Below the pieces are notes generated by a model. That model was not told the origin of the DNA. It did not search any database and saw nothing but the letters and a program-made list of their open reading frames with translations. This document shows, piece after piece, positions 30,474 to 40,593 of a stretch of DNA of 64,000 bases. The position numbers were made by a program, and so were the translations under genes. Origin of the DNA: JAENVT01 sp963805445 (GTDB lineage: Bacteria > Actinomycetota > Acidimicrobiia > Acidimicrobiales > Ilumatobacteraceae); contig CAWDUI010000011.1 of NCBI GenBank assembly GCA_963805445.1, forward strand, positions 268,373 to 332,372. The letters are read 5' to 3'. The stretch's first letter is position 1. Every line of letters starts with the position of its first letter.

Positions 30474-30479
30474 AGCGTA
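30474..30479 (-). promoter_or_regulatory. -10 box of the polyprenol-phosphate mannose synthase-like gene
   Basis: TACGCT on the minus strand ends eight bases before GTG 30,465. Confidence 0.35.
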
Positions 30480-30551
30480 GTCGCCGAGGCACGGCGAGCA
30501 CCGGTCGCCGGCCGGCTCGCCATCTCGCCGCCGCAACCTGGCCGACGCAGC

Positions 30552-30557
30552 TAACCT
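30552..30557 (+). promoter_or_regulatory. -10 box of the GMC oxidoreductase operon
   Basis: TAACCT ends eleven bases before ATG 30,569; no Shine-Dalgarno is visible. Confidence 0.3.
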
Positions 30558-30568
30558 GACCGCCTCGC

Positions 30569-30920
30569 ATGACCCCGGACTCGCGTCACCTCCGTCTCGG
30601 CAGGATCGTCGGCCCGTTCGCCGAGCACCTGTTGGCCGCCGATCTGCCGCATCTGCCGTCCGCACGCCGCGACGACGTTGTGAAGTTCATCGAGCGACGA
30701 GTGGCGACGGTGCCGAGCTTCACCCGGTTCGGCATCATGGTGATCGGCCTGTTCTACCGGATGCTGCTCGCGGTCGCGGTCGGCCGAACCCTCGTGCGCG
30801 CTCCTGGTCGCCACGCCGTTGCCGCTGCTCGGCGAGTACCCGCGGCTGATCCGCTCGCTCGGGTACGCCTACATCTGGGAGCGTTGGCCTGACACCTTGC
30901 CGAGCGGAGCACCGCGATGA
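30569..30920 (+). CDS. Small hypothetical protein preceding a GMC oxidoreductase (one frame break)
   Basis: About 117 residues when the frame is changed near 30,795. The N-terminal half is helical and charged (HLPSARRDDVVKFIERRV). One hydrophobic helix (FGIMVIGLFYRMLLAVAV) follows, and the C-terminus reads LLGEYPRLIRSLGYAYIWE. It ends in an ATGA overlap with the GMC oxidoreductase gene, so the two are probably translated together. I do not recognise the family. A small partner or membrane-tethering subunit of the oxidoreductase is a reasonable guess from position only. Confidence 0.55.
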
Positions 30921-32368
30921 TCCCCATCGCGGCCAGCGAACACCTCGACGCGGAAGTGCTGGTCGTCGGATCTGGCGCCGGAGGGGCCACGACGGCCGCC
31001 GTCCTGGCCGAGGCCGGCTTCGACGTGCTGATCGTCGAGGAAGGCGAGTGGGTCGACCAGGGCGAGGTCGTGCCGTTCTCGCTCGAGCAGATGGATCGGC
31101 AGTATCGCTGTGGCGGTGTGACGGTCGCCCTCGGGCTGCCGTCGATCGCCTACACCGAGGGTCGCTGCGCCGGCGGTGGCACGGAGATCAACAGCGGGCT
31201 GTATCGCCGCCCGCCCGACGAGGTGCTCGCTCGTTGGGCCGCCGACTACCGCATCGCCGATTTCGATCACGAGGAGATCGCCTCGATCGCCGACGAGGTC
31301 GAGGCAGCCCTGAGCGTGACGACCGTGCCCGGCCCAGCGAGCGCGCCGAGCGATGTGTTGCGACGTGGCGCCGAGCGACTCGGTTGGCAACACAGCGAGA
31401 TCCCGCGGTGGATGAAGTACCCGGGCGGCGATGCGGCCGGCGGTGTTCGTCAGAGCATGACTCGGACCTATCTGCCGCGAGCTGCGGCGGCCGGCGCACG
31501 GCTGGTCACCGGCTGCCGCATCGACACCCTGGCGATGGCCGGTGGCCTCGCCACGAAGGCGACGACGACCCTGCCGGGTGGGCAACGCGGCAGCATCACC
31601 TTCCGGTACGTCTTCGTGTGCGGCGGCGCGATCCAATCGCCGGCGTTGCTGCAACGATCGCGCATCGCCGGCCACATCGGCCGTTCGCTGGCAGTGCACC
31701 CGACGGTGAAACTCGCTGCTCGATTCGCCGACGAGCTCAACGTGCCCGACGACGTTCCCGTCCACCAGGTCAAGGAGTTCGCACCCGACCTGTCGTTCGG
31801 CGGCTCGGCGAGTCAGCCGGGGCTGGTGGCGCTGGCGCTGAGCGATCAATGGTCGACGTTCTCACGTGCGGTCACCGACTGGCGGCGGATCAGCATCTAC
31901 TACGCAGCGATCACCAGCGAGGGCCGAGGCCGGGTACGAGCGGTACGCGGGTTGCGCGACCCGATCGTGACCTACGGGCTGACGCGCCGCGACCGTGCAT
32001 TGCTCGGCAGCGGGCTGACCCGCCTCGCGTTGCTGATGCTCGAGGCCGGTGCCGAGGAGGTGTACCCCTCGTTCCGCGGTGCTCCCCTCGTTCGTACCCG
32101 CGCCGACCTGGCCGCGATGTCGTCAGCATTCTCGGCTGCTCGGGCCAGTGTGATGACAGTGCACTTGTGCTCGACCGTGCCGATGGGCGAAGACCTCGCA
32201 CGGTGCGGCGCCAGTTCGTTCGGCCGGGTGCACGGCACCACGAACGTGTGGGTCAACGACGCCTCGCTGCTCCCCACAGCGCCCGGCGTGAACCCGCAGG
32301 GAACAGTGATGGCACTGGCGATCCGCAACGCCCGACGGTTCGCCGCCACGGAGCAACCTCATGGGTGA
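30917..32368 (+). CDS. GMC-family FAD-dependent oxidoreductase
   Basis: 483 residues. The dinucleotide-binding motif VLVVGSGAGGATTAAVLAEAG starts near residue 14. CAGGGTEINSGLYRR near residue 85 is the GMC FAD-covering loop. The C-terminal signature is VWVNDASLLPTAPGVNPQGT, with His-containing VHGTTN before it. Relatives oxidise alcohol groups of sugars, sterols or aldehydes with FAD. No signal peptide is seen, so it is probably cytosolic. It is followed by two SDR epimerases with 8-bp and 4-bp overlaps, which suggests an oxidation-reduction sequence on one substrate. The substrate is unknown. Confidence 0.88.
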   Translation: MIPIAASEHLDAEVLVVGSGAGGATTAAVLAEAGFDVLIVEEGEWVDQGEVVPFSLEQMDRQYRCGGVTVALGLPSIAYTEGRCAGGGTEINSGLYRRPPDEVLARWAADYRIADFDHEEIASIADEVEAALSVTTVPGPASAPSDVLRRGAERLGWQHSEIPRWMKYPGGDAAGGVRQSMTRTYLPRAAAAGARLVTGCRIDTLAMAGGLATKATTTLPGGQRGSITFRYVFVCGGAIQSPALLQRSRIAGHIGRSLAVHPTVKLAARFADELNVPDDVPVHQVKEFAPDLSFGGSASQPGLVALALSDQWSTFSRAVTDWRRISIYYAAITSEGRGRVRAVRGLRDPIVTYGLTRRDRALLGSGLTRLALLMLEAGAEEVYPSFRGAPLVRTRADLAAMSSAFSAARASVMTVHLCSTVPMGEDLARCGASSFGRVHGTTNVWVNDASLLPTAPGVNPQGTVMALAIRNARRFAATEQPHG

Positions 32369-33396
32369 TCGGTTCGCGACCCCCACGGTCACCGCCGTCA
32401 CCGGAGCCACCGGTTGGCTGGGGCAGGCGTTGGTGCATCGCCTGCTCGCAGATCCGGCACGCCGACGGTTGCGCTTGCTCGCCCCCACCACCGCCGCGGC
32501 GCAAGCCCTGGCAGCGCTCGGCAGCGTCGAGATCGTGATCGGTGACATCACCAAGCCGGACACGGCAGCTCGCCTGCTGCACGGCACGGGCCGCGATGTC
32601 GACCTCATCCACGCAGCCGGCGTGATCCACCCGACCACCACGCGACAGTTCTTCGAGATCAACGCGCTGGGCGCACGCATACGTCGCCGAGGCCGCTCTC
32701 GATCACGGCGTTCGACGCATGGTCCACGTCTCCTCGAACAGTCCGTTCGGCACCAATCCGCACCCTGGCGACACCTTCCGGGCCATCGAGCCGTACCACC
32801 CCTACCTCGGCTATGGACGCTCGAAGATGCAGGCCGAGTTGGCCGTGTTCGAGTCGATCGCCCGAGGACTCGACGCGACGATCGTGCGGCCACCGTGGTT
32901 CTACGGACCGTTCCAGCCCCCGCGCCAGACGACGTTCTTCCGCCTGGTGCGTGCCGGCCGCTTCCCGGTGGTCGGCGATGGCGAGCAACGAAGGTCGATG
33001 GTCTACATCGACAACCTCGTCGACGGGATCATCGCCGCCGAGCTGACACCAGCGGCCAAGGCGCGCGGCTACTGGGTAGCGGACAAGACCGCGTACACCG
33101 TCAACGAGATCGTCGCCACCGTCGGGCGTGCGCTGACCGACGAGGGGTTCAGTGTGAAGCCGCCATCCACACGGTTGCCAGCGATCGCCGGCCGGCTCGC
33201 CGAGCTGGGCGACAAGATCATCCAGCGTTGTGGGCGCTACCAGCAGCAACTCCACGTGCTCGGAGAGATGAACCACACGATCGCCTGCGACATCTCGGTC
33301 ACCTGTCGCGAGCTCGGCTACGAGCCACGCGTGGGCCTCTACGACGGCATGCGGACCAGCATTCGGTGGTGCGTCGAGCAAGGAATCGTGCTGTGA
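32361..33396 (+). CDS. NAD-dependent epimerase/dehydratase, extended SDR (one frame break)
   Basis: About 345 residues. The Rossmann motif VTAVTGATGWLGQALV is near residue 10. IHAAGVIHPTTTRQFF is followed by a frame break near 32,685, then VRRMVHVSSNSPFG and the catalytic YGRSKMQAELAV (Tyr-x-x-x-Lys). The C-terminal substrate region includes RSMVYIDNLVDGII. It belongs to the nucleotide-sugar epimerase/3-beta-HSD group. It overlaps the GMC gene by 8 bp and the next SDR by 4 bp. Confidence 0.82.
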
Positions 33397-34437
33397 CGGT
33401 CAGCCTCGTCACTGGTGGCAGCGGGTACTTCGGGTCACTGCTCGTGCGGCGACTGGCCGCCGACGGGCACGACGTGCGTGTGCTCGATCTCAACGACTCC
33501 GATGACCGACCCCGCGGTGTGGAACTGATCCAGGGCGACATCCGCGATCGCTGCCGTCGTCGCTCGTGCCGTCGACGGCTGCACCGTGGTGTTCAACAAC
33601 GTCGCCCAGGTGCCCTTGGCGAAAGATGCGGCCCTGCTCCGCACCGTCAACGTCGACGGCACCCGGCTGTTGTTGAGCGAGGCGCACCGAGCCGGCGTCG
33701 GCAAGGTGGTGCACACCTCGTCGAGCGCGATCTTCGGTGTGCCGGCGAGCAATCCGGTGCTGCCGACGACCACGGCATCCCCGGTCGAGGCGTACGGCCG
33801 AGCCAAGGCCGAGGCAGAGTCTGCTTGCCTCGAGGCGGTGGCCGGCGGCCTCGATGTGACGATCATCCGTCCACGCACGATCCTCGGTCATGGACGCCTC
33901 GGGATCTTCGGAATCCTCTTCGAGTGGGTCGCGGACGGAGCCGACATCTTCGTGCTCGGTTCCGGTGACAACCGCTACCAGTTCATTCACGCCGACGACC
34001 TCGTCGAGGTGTGCGTGCTGGCCGCACGCTCGTCGGGTGCCGCTGTGTTCAACGCCGGCACCGATCGTTTCGGCACGATGCGCGAGTCACTCGAATCGCT
34101 GTGCGTCCACGCCGGTTCGGGCTCGCGGGTCAGGTCGCTGCCGGCCGCACCGGCAGCGGCGATGATGAAGGCAGCGTCGCTCGCCCATCTCGCCCCGTTC
34201 GCCCCGTATCACTGGCTGATGTACTCGAAATCGCTGTGGTTCGACATCGACCATGTGCGCGATGCACTCGGCTGGCAGCCGAAGTGGTCGAACGAGGAGA
34301 TGCTCGCCGACAGCTACGACTGGTTCTTGCGCAATCGATCCGAGACTGCGCAGGCCGGTCGGTCACACCACCGCACGATCGCCAAACAGGGCGCATTGCG
34401 GGCGCTGAAGCTGGCGACCAGGCTGCTGCCGCGCTAG
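33393..34437 (+). CDS. NAD-dependent epimerase/dehydratase, extended SDR (one frame break)
   Basis: About 348 residues from GTG 33,393. VSLVTGGSGYFGSLLVRRLA is the NAD-binding loop. A frame break near 33,555 is followed by CTVVFNNVAQVPLAKD, VVHTSSSAIFGVPASN and the catalytic AYGRAKAEAES (Tyr-x-x-x-Lys). RYQFIHADDLVEVCVLA is the conserved C-terminal landmark. It is distinct from the preceding SDR in sequence, so the operon holds two different reductase/epimerase steps. The 3' end meets the convergent GT4 gene with a 4-bp overlap. Confidence 0.82.
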
Positions 34438-35556
34438 CGGCGTGCGCGGCGCATCACCTGGCCGTGGAGCCCGGCAAGGATCCCCCGTGCAGACGCGTCC
34501 CAGGTCAACGTCCGGGCACGCGTCAGGGCCGCGGCGGCCAGCGTGCTCCGGCGAGTGTCGTCGAGCAACACGTCGGCGATGGTGTCGCCGAGCCGTTCGA
34601 GCGGTGCCAGCACCCCGGTCACGCCATCGACGATGCTGCTGCGATGGCCACTGACGTCGGTGGCGACCGCCGGTGTTCCGCATGCTGCCGCCTCGGTGAT
34701 GGTCAGGCCCCACCCCTCCGCCAACGACGCGCTGCTGACCAGCCAGGCCCGCTGGTAGTGCGAGACCAGGTCGGCATGACCGAGCCGGCCGGCGAAGGTG
34801 ATCCACTTCTCTGCGTCATGTGCCGCGACTCGCGCCTCGAGGGCCGGGAGCAACGGCCCATCACCGACGATCACCACCTCCAAGTTCGGCACCCGCGTGC
34901 GTGCGATCGCGGCCGCCTCGATCAGTTCGTCCTGCCGCTTCACCGGCGCCAGGCGCCCGACGCACACGACGAGCGGCGCGGCGCTGCGTTGGCCGCCGGG
35001 CTGGAACATGGGGCCGACACCGTTGTTGACCGCAACGACGCGGTCGGCATGGAATCCGAGGCCGATCAGGTCGTCGCGGGTGGCCTCTGACGGCGTCAAC
35101 GTCAAGGTCCGCCGGTAGAACGGCGGCGCAAAGCGAGCCTCCATGGCGCGGCCGACGCCGGCGAGTGGTCTCGGCAGCAACTGATCCCACATCGGGCCAT
35201 GCACGTGATGGAGGAAGGTGATGTGCGGCTTTCGGCACCACACCGGGCTCATCCACGGCACGCCGTTCCAGACCTCGACCAACGCGTCGTATGGACCCAT
35301 CCGTCGCACCCACTCGCTGCCCACAGCGCGCGGGAAGACCGAGTAGCGGCTGCCGCGGCGCACGACGCGGTAGCCGTTACGTGTCGCTGTCGCCGGCTGC
35401 CCGACGGCCGCCGAGGTGCGATGGGTGATGTCCAGCCCCGCCGCCGCCCACCGTGCGCATGAACTCGTCGGCATGCACCTCCGAACCGCCGGCGTCGGGA
35501 TCATCGAGGTCGCGCCAGGCGAGCACGTGCACGCGACGCACACCGACGGAGATCAT
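34434..35556 (-). CDS. GT4 family glycosyltransferase (one frame break near the start)
   Basis: About 374 residues. The N-terminus VRRVHVLAWRDLDDPDAGGS is typical of GT4 enzymes. A break near 35,450 is followed by GLDITHRTSAAVG and the rest of the N-terminal Rossmann domain. The C-terminal GT-B domain has LVVCVGRLAPVKRQDELIEA near residue 190 and the donor-binding SLAEGWGLTITEAAACGTPA near residue 275. No membrane helix is seen, so it is a cytosolic or peripheral enzyme using a nucleotide sugar. It follows dprE2 by 38 bp, suggesting the same operon. Confidence 0.8.
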
Positions 35557-35594
35557 CTCGTCGGCAAGCTGCTCGATCGTCGGAACAGACGACG

Positions 35595-36357
35595 TCAGCC
35601 AAGGGGCAGGCGTCTCCACACGGGGCCGGGCAGGTGGCGCAGCGCGCTGAAGACGTACCGCAGCAGTGCCGGCGCCCACGCCACCCGCCGGCGCGACCGC
35701 AGCGCTCGCACCGTCACGTCGGCCACCTTCTCCGGCGTCGTCGAGAATGGCGCAGCCTTCCGACCGGTCGTCATCTTGGTGTGGACGAAGCCGGGCCGCA
35801 CGATCAACATGTGCACACCATCGTCGGCCAACGCATCGCCGAGCCCTTGGGCGAAGCCGTCGATCCCGGCCTTCGTTCCGCCGTACACGGGGTTGGCACG
35901 ACGAACTCGCTCGCCGGCGACGCTGCTGAGCATCACGATGGATCCGTGCCCTTGATGTCGCATCTGATTGGCAATGGCGATCGTGCTCGACACCACACCG
36001 GTGAAGTTGACTTGGGCGATCTCGACCGCGGCGACGCGGATCGATCATCGGTGACTGCACCGTCGCCGAGGAGAGCGAAGGCGATGATCGCCACGTCGAT
36101 GTCGCCGTACTTCTCGACAGGGATCGGGCGATCTCGACGTGCGTGTCGGTGGCGACCGCGTCGAAGTGCACCACGTCGACGGCGAGCGAATGATGTCGCA
36201 GGCCCGCAGCGGCACGCTCGCCGCGATCGATGTCGCGGCAGGCGAGCACGACCGTGCGTGTCGTCGGGCCGATCAACTGGCGGACGATGGCCAGCCCGAT
36301 CTCGCTGGTTCCACCCAACAGCACGATGGTCTGCGGTTGGCCGAGTGCGTTCTCCAT
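35595..36357 (-). CDS. dprE2: DprE2, decaprenylphospho-2-keto-arabinose reductase (frame broken)
   Basis: 254 codons when joined, the length I recall for M. tuberculosis DprE2. The N-terminus ALGQPQTIVLLGGTSEIGLA matches the DprE2 opening. The middle is frame-broken near 36,120 and 36,030. The C-terminal part has MLSSVAGERVRRANPVYGGT, with the SDR serine and Tyr-x-x-x-Lys (YGGTK). The end YVFSALRHLPGPVWRRLPLG also matches. It reduces the 2-keto intermediate made by DprE1 to decaprenyl-phospho-arabinofuranose using NADH. It lies 38 bp downstream of dprE1, as in mycobacteria. Confidence 0.85.
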
Positions 36358-36395
36358 GAGGCTCCTGTGTCGCTTCGATCTCACGTGGCTTGCGG

Positions 36396-37760
36396 TCAGA
36401 TCAGTCCGAGGCGGCGACCGAGGTCGCTCTGGAAGACCCGGTGGGGATCGACGCTGTCGCGGATCGCCTTCCACTCGTCGAACCGTGGGTAGCCGCGCCG
36501 AACTGCCTCCGGTGTCATGTGCGCGTCCTTGGCGAAGTAGTGGCGGCCGCCGGCGTCGAGCACCACGCGGTCGAGCCCGTGGAGCAGGTCGCCGAGCCCT
36601 CGCGATGCGGCCGGCACGATCGAGCGCCAACGTCCAGCCTGGCTGCGGAAAGCTGAGCGGCGCCGGGTTGGCGGCACCGAACCGCTTGAGCACCGCGAGG
36701 AAGCTGGCGGCGCCGCTGGCTGACAGTCGTTCGACGACCGTGCGCATCGCGTCCTCCTGCCCGAACGGCACGACGAACTGGTACTGCACCATCCCGCGTC
36801 GTCCGTACAGGCGGTTCCACGAGCCGACCAGATCGAGGGGGTGGAAGAAGGCGCCGATCCCCTGGATCTCGCCGAGTGCGTTGCTTCGGTGCCTTGCGGA
36901 ACCAGAACTCGTTGAACGCGGCGATCGAGGCGTGGTTGAGCACGCCCATCGGAGGGACCAGTGGAGGAACGGCGATCAGCTGGTGCGGGCCGTAGGCGAA
37001 CGGGGCGACCGCCTGCTCGGCGTCGAGGTCGGCGAGGAGCGCATGTTCGCCGCGGCTCAACACGCTGCGGCCCAGGTGGCGGCCCTTGGCCATGAGGTCG
37101 ATCCAGGCGACGCTGTACCGCACGTCGTCGTCGCCTTCGCTCATCGTCGCGAACAGCGCATCGACATCGGCAACCCGCGACGTGTCGACCCGCATGCGAC
37201 TGGTCTCGATCGGCAGCAACCGGATGGTGGCATCGAGCATCACACCGGTCAGCCCCATCCCACCGATGGTCGCCCAGAACAGACCCGGATTGCGATCCGG
37301 GCCGACCACGATCGTGGAACCGTCGGCCAGCATCATCGTGATGGACTCGACGTGATTGCCGAGCGAGCCATCGACGTGGTGGTTCTTGCCGTGGATGTCG
37401 CTGGCGATGGCTCCGCCGATCGTGACGAATCTCGTTCCCGGGGTCACCGGCACGAAGAAGCCACGGGGCACGATGACCGTCAACAGCTCATCGATGCTGA
37501 CGCCCGCCCCGACGGTCGCAGTGCCGCGCGTGCCATCGAGCAGCACGTCGCCGGCGCCTCGCGGCGAGTCGCAGCACCACACCGCCACCGTTCTGGGCGG
37601 CATCGCCGTAGCTACGCCCGAGGCCGCGGGCGAGCGCCCCACGTGATCCGGCTTCCTTCAGCGTGGCCGTCAGCGTCGTGGCGTCGACCGCGACTTCGTC
37701 GGCGACGGTCGGGTTGGTGCGGCCCCAGCCCCACAACGGGACGCGGGAAGGGGTTGGCAC
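36396..37760 (-). CDS. dprE1: DprE1, decaprenylphosphoryl-beta-D-ribose 2-oxidase (frame broken three times)
   Basis: 454 codons when joined, near the 461 of M. tuberculosis DprE1. GTG 37,760 leads to WGWGRTNPTVADEV, then RGLGRSYGDAAQNGGG (FAD-binding), a break near 37,560, FVTIGGAIASDIHGKNHHVD and GSLGNHVESI. After a break near 36,880 comes YQFVVPFGQED, then PLSFPQPGWTLALD, a break near 36,620, GGRHYFAKDAHMTPE and the C-terminus FQSDLGRRLGL. These are DprE1 landmarks in order. The flavoenzyme oxidises the 2'-OH of decaprenyl-phospho-ribose. The position of the benzothiazinone-reactive Cys387 is Ala (codon 36,625-36,627), while the active-site Lys (AKDA) is kept. Confidence 0.87.
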
Positions 37761-37771
37761 GCTGTGAGATT

Positions 37772-39267
37772 CTATCCCTCGACAGCGGCGCGGTGGTCGG
37801 TGAACCGGTCGACTGGTGTCTTTCCGCTGTCGACGTCGTCGTACGTCCAGTCCAGCTGCTTGTCGGCGAACGTCTGGTCGATCGTCGCTCCCTGCTCGTC
37901 GATGTCGACGAGCGGAGCGACGAGATGCACCTCCACCGGAGCGAGCATCGGGCTCGAACCTCGATGTGATCTCATCATCGAACGCCGCCAGCAAACTGCC
38001 GATGACCACCTGCTGCTGCGAGGCCAGGCTGCAGCGCGCGCCAGTTGCGACCGTGCCCAACCGCTTTCTTGAGCTCGGTCAGGTCTTCAGCGGCAGCGTC
38101 GCCGCTGGCGGCGTCGGCCAGCAAGCGGGCGATCTCGGCGCCGTCCTGCTTGCACGGTGTGCATTGGCCGCAGGACTCGACTGCCAGGAAACGGGAGACG
38201 CCGGCGGCAAGGCCAATGGGCGTCGACGTCGTCGGCGAGCACGATGAACCCGGCCGAACCCAAACCACTGCCGACGCGCTGCCATTGCCTCGTAGCTGAG
38301 CTCGGTCGCCGAGCTTGTCGGGTGTCAGGACGGCGCTGGAGACGCCGACGAGGACAGCGCGGAGCCTGCGTCTCGGGCGCCAGGCCTCCGGCTCGGTCGA
38401 TCACATCCGCCAGTGACGTGCCCATCGGTACTTCGAACACACCGGGGTGTTGCACAGCGCCCGGTGATCGTGCACACGATCGTGCCCGGCGATTCTGCGG
38501 TGCCGAGCGATCGGAACCAGGTGGCGCCCTTGGCGATGATCGCGGGCACGTTGGCCATCGTCTCGGCGTTGTTCACCAGCACCGGCGGCGCAGGGCTGTC
38601 GTGCTCGGTCCCGGCCATCCGAACGTGCGCGGACAACCCGCTGCCCGATTCTGCATCCTCTTCGGATTCGACGACCTCGACGATCCCGCGACGGAACGGC
38701 GGTGCGATCCGTGGAAACGGCGGCCGGTCGTCGATCACTTCGAGCAGAGCCGGTCTCTTCGCCGTACAGGTACTCCGACGGTCCCTCGACGACGGTGACA
38801 TCGACGTCGCCGAGCCACCCGGCGGTGCGGACCTCGGCAATGGCGGCGCGCAGCCGAGCGGAGCTCTGCGGTGAACGACTTCTTCGTCGCGATGACGACC
38901 GATCGTGCGTCCATGGCACAGCGCCGCGATGAGTGCGCCCTCGATGATTGCGTAGGGGTTGGCGCGGATGATCGCCCGATCCTTGAACGTGCCGGGCTCG
39001 CCTTCTGCGGCGTTGACGACCACCGACGTGCGCAGCAACGGCGGAGGCGAACGACTTGATGGTCCGCCATTTGACGCCGGTCGGGAAGCCTGCTCCACCC
39101 CGTCCACGCAGGCCCGACGCGGCCAGCTCCTCGATGATCGTCTCCGACGACACGGCCGAGCATCCTCGAGCCCCTTGCCGCCTCCGACCGACGACGTAGT
39201 CGGCGATGGAGTCATACGGCTGCAACGGGAGCACCCTGCTCGATGCGACGTCGACGTAGTTTGACAT
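37772..39267 (-). CDS. Stand-alone NuoF-like FMN/4Fe-4S flavoprotein (many frame breaks)
   Basis: About 498 residues when joined, from ATG 39,267 behind an AGGAG ribosome-binding site. LRGRGGAGFPTGVKW is the NuoF FMN/NADH glycine loop. VVNAAEGEPGTFKDRAI follows, then VLVNNAETMANVPAII, the SLBB-like stretch PMGTSLADVIDRAGGL and the 4Fe-4S motif SCGQCTPCKQDG. At least seven breaks lie between 37,955 and 39,165. No NuoE or NuoG partner is next to it, so it is not part of a complex I operon here. It stops 11 bp before dprE1, raising the possibility of co-transcription. Its electron partner is unknown. Confidence 0.75.
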
Positions 39268-39403
39268 CTCACTCCTCCACACCACTCGTGGCGCAGTCGC
39301 GGCACGTTCCGTGTAGCAGGATACCCGACCCTCGCCCCCGCCAAACTGCACCAGGTTTCGAAGTAGCCGGTCAGTCGTGACGGGGCGCGGCAGCGCCGAG
39401 TCC

Positions 39404-39409
39404 TACAAT
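39404..39409 (+). promoter_or_regulatory. -10 box of the acyl-CoA dehydrogenase gene (leaderless)
   Basis: TACAAT ends eight bases before ATG 39,418. It is followed by AT-rich bases and no Shine-Dalgarno. Confidence 0.45.
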
Positions 39410-39417
39410 AATCGTCG

Positions 39418-40576
39418 ATGGCGCCAACGACCGCTTCACTCGTCGACGAGGTGCAGTCGATCACCGAACAGTGGAAGGCGCAGCGTGGCGAGCGTCAAAC
39501 GCGTCGACACCTGGATCAGGTCGACTTCGATGCACTCCGCGAAGCCGGCTTGCTACTGACCGTGGTTCCCGACGACATGGGCGGCCTCTGGCACGACCCG
39601 CCGTCGTCGACCCGCCTCGTCAGCGAGTTGTTGCGCACGCTGGCGACCGCGGATCCCGCCGTCGCGCTCGTGTCCGCGATGCATCCATCGGTCGTCGGCT
39701 TCTGGCTCCTCAACCCCGATCCGTCGCAACCCGACTGGGAGGCTCAACGGCGAGCCGTCTTCTCCACCGCGATCGCCGGCGATCAATGGGGAACGATCAC
39801 CTCCGAGCCCGGAAGCGGCGGCGACATCGGCCGCACCAGAGCCAGGGCGACTTCATCGGGCGATTCGGGCTTCATGCTCGGCGACGCCTATGCGGTGAGC
39901 GGCGACAAGCACTTCGGAAGTGGCTCCGGCATTGCCGATCGGATGATCACGACTGCGATTCCCGACGGCGAGGACGAGCCGGCGATGTTCGCACTCGACG
40001 TGCGCGGGCGGCCGTGGGATGGCACCGCCGGCATGATCGTTGATCGCCGAATGGGACGGTGTGGGCATGGCGGCGACACAAAGCCACGCGATGCGCCTCG
40101 ACGGTGCTCCCGGCGTGCGGCTGGCCCGAGTCGGGCCACTGAGCGACATCACCAGCGGCGCCGGTGCGTTCGTTGCCACGCTCTTCACCTCCGTGATCCT
40201 CGGCGTGCTCGACGAAGCGGTCGCCGTCGCCAAGCGGCAACTGGCGCCCAAGGCAGCCGACATGCGCCCCTACGAGCAGGTGGAATGGACCCGCGCCGTC
40301 AGCGATCACTGGCTCGCCGTGCAGGCCTACGAAGGAGCGTTGCGGGCGATCGAGACCGACGATCCGGCCGCACGGGCGGCGGCGTTGCGCGCCAAGGAGA
40401 CTGTTGCCGAATTGGCCGAGGCCACGCTCAGTCGTCTCGCACGAGTCATCGGCGGCGGCGCGTTCTCGCGCCGCAGCCCGTTCGCCCACTGGTACGAAGA
40501 TGTGCGTGCCCTCGGATTCCTCCGGCCACCATGGGGCTTGGCCTACGACAACCTCTTCGCGTTCTCGTTCGACTGA
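39418..40576 (+). CDS. Acyl-CoA dehydrogenase family protein (one frame break)
   Basis: About 386 residues. The helical N-terminal domain (LREAGLLLTVVPDDMGGLW) leads to the FAD loop region WGTITSEPGSGGDIGRT near residue 125, with YAVSGDKHFGSGSG next. A break near 40,040 is followed by the C-terminal helical bundle (LGVLDEAVAVAKRQL). ARVIGGGAFSRRSPFAHWYE occupies the region that carries the C-terminal FAD contacts in the family. No classical catalytic Glu can be placed with confidence. It is divergent from the NuoF-like gene across a 150-bp gap; an electron-transfer link between the two is speculative. Confidence 0.75.
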
Positions 40577-40593
40577 GTCCTGCTCGCCCGGGG

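Noticed and set aside
37772..39267. Part of a respiratory complex I operon
   Set aside because: No other nuo gene lies on either side.
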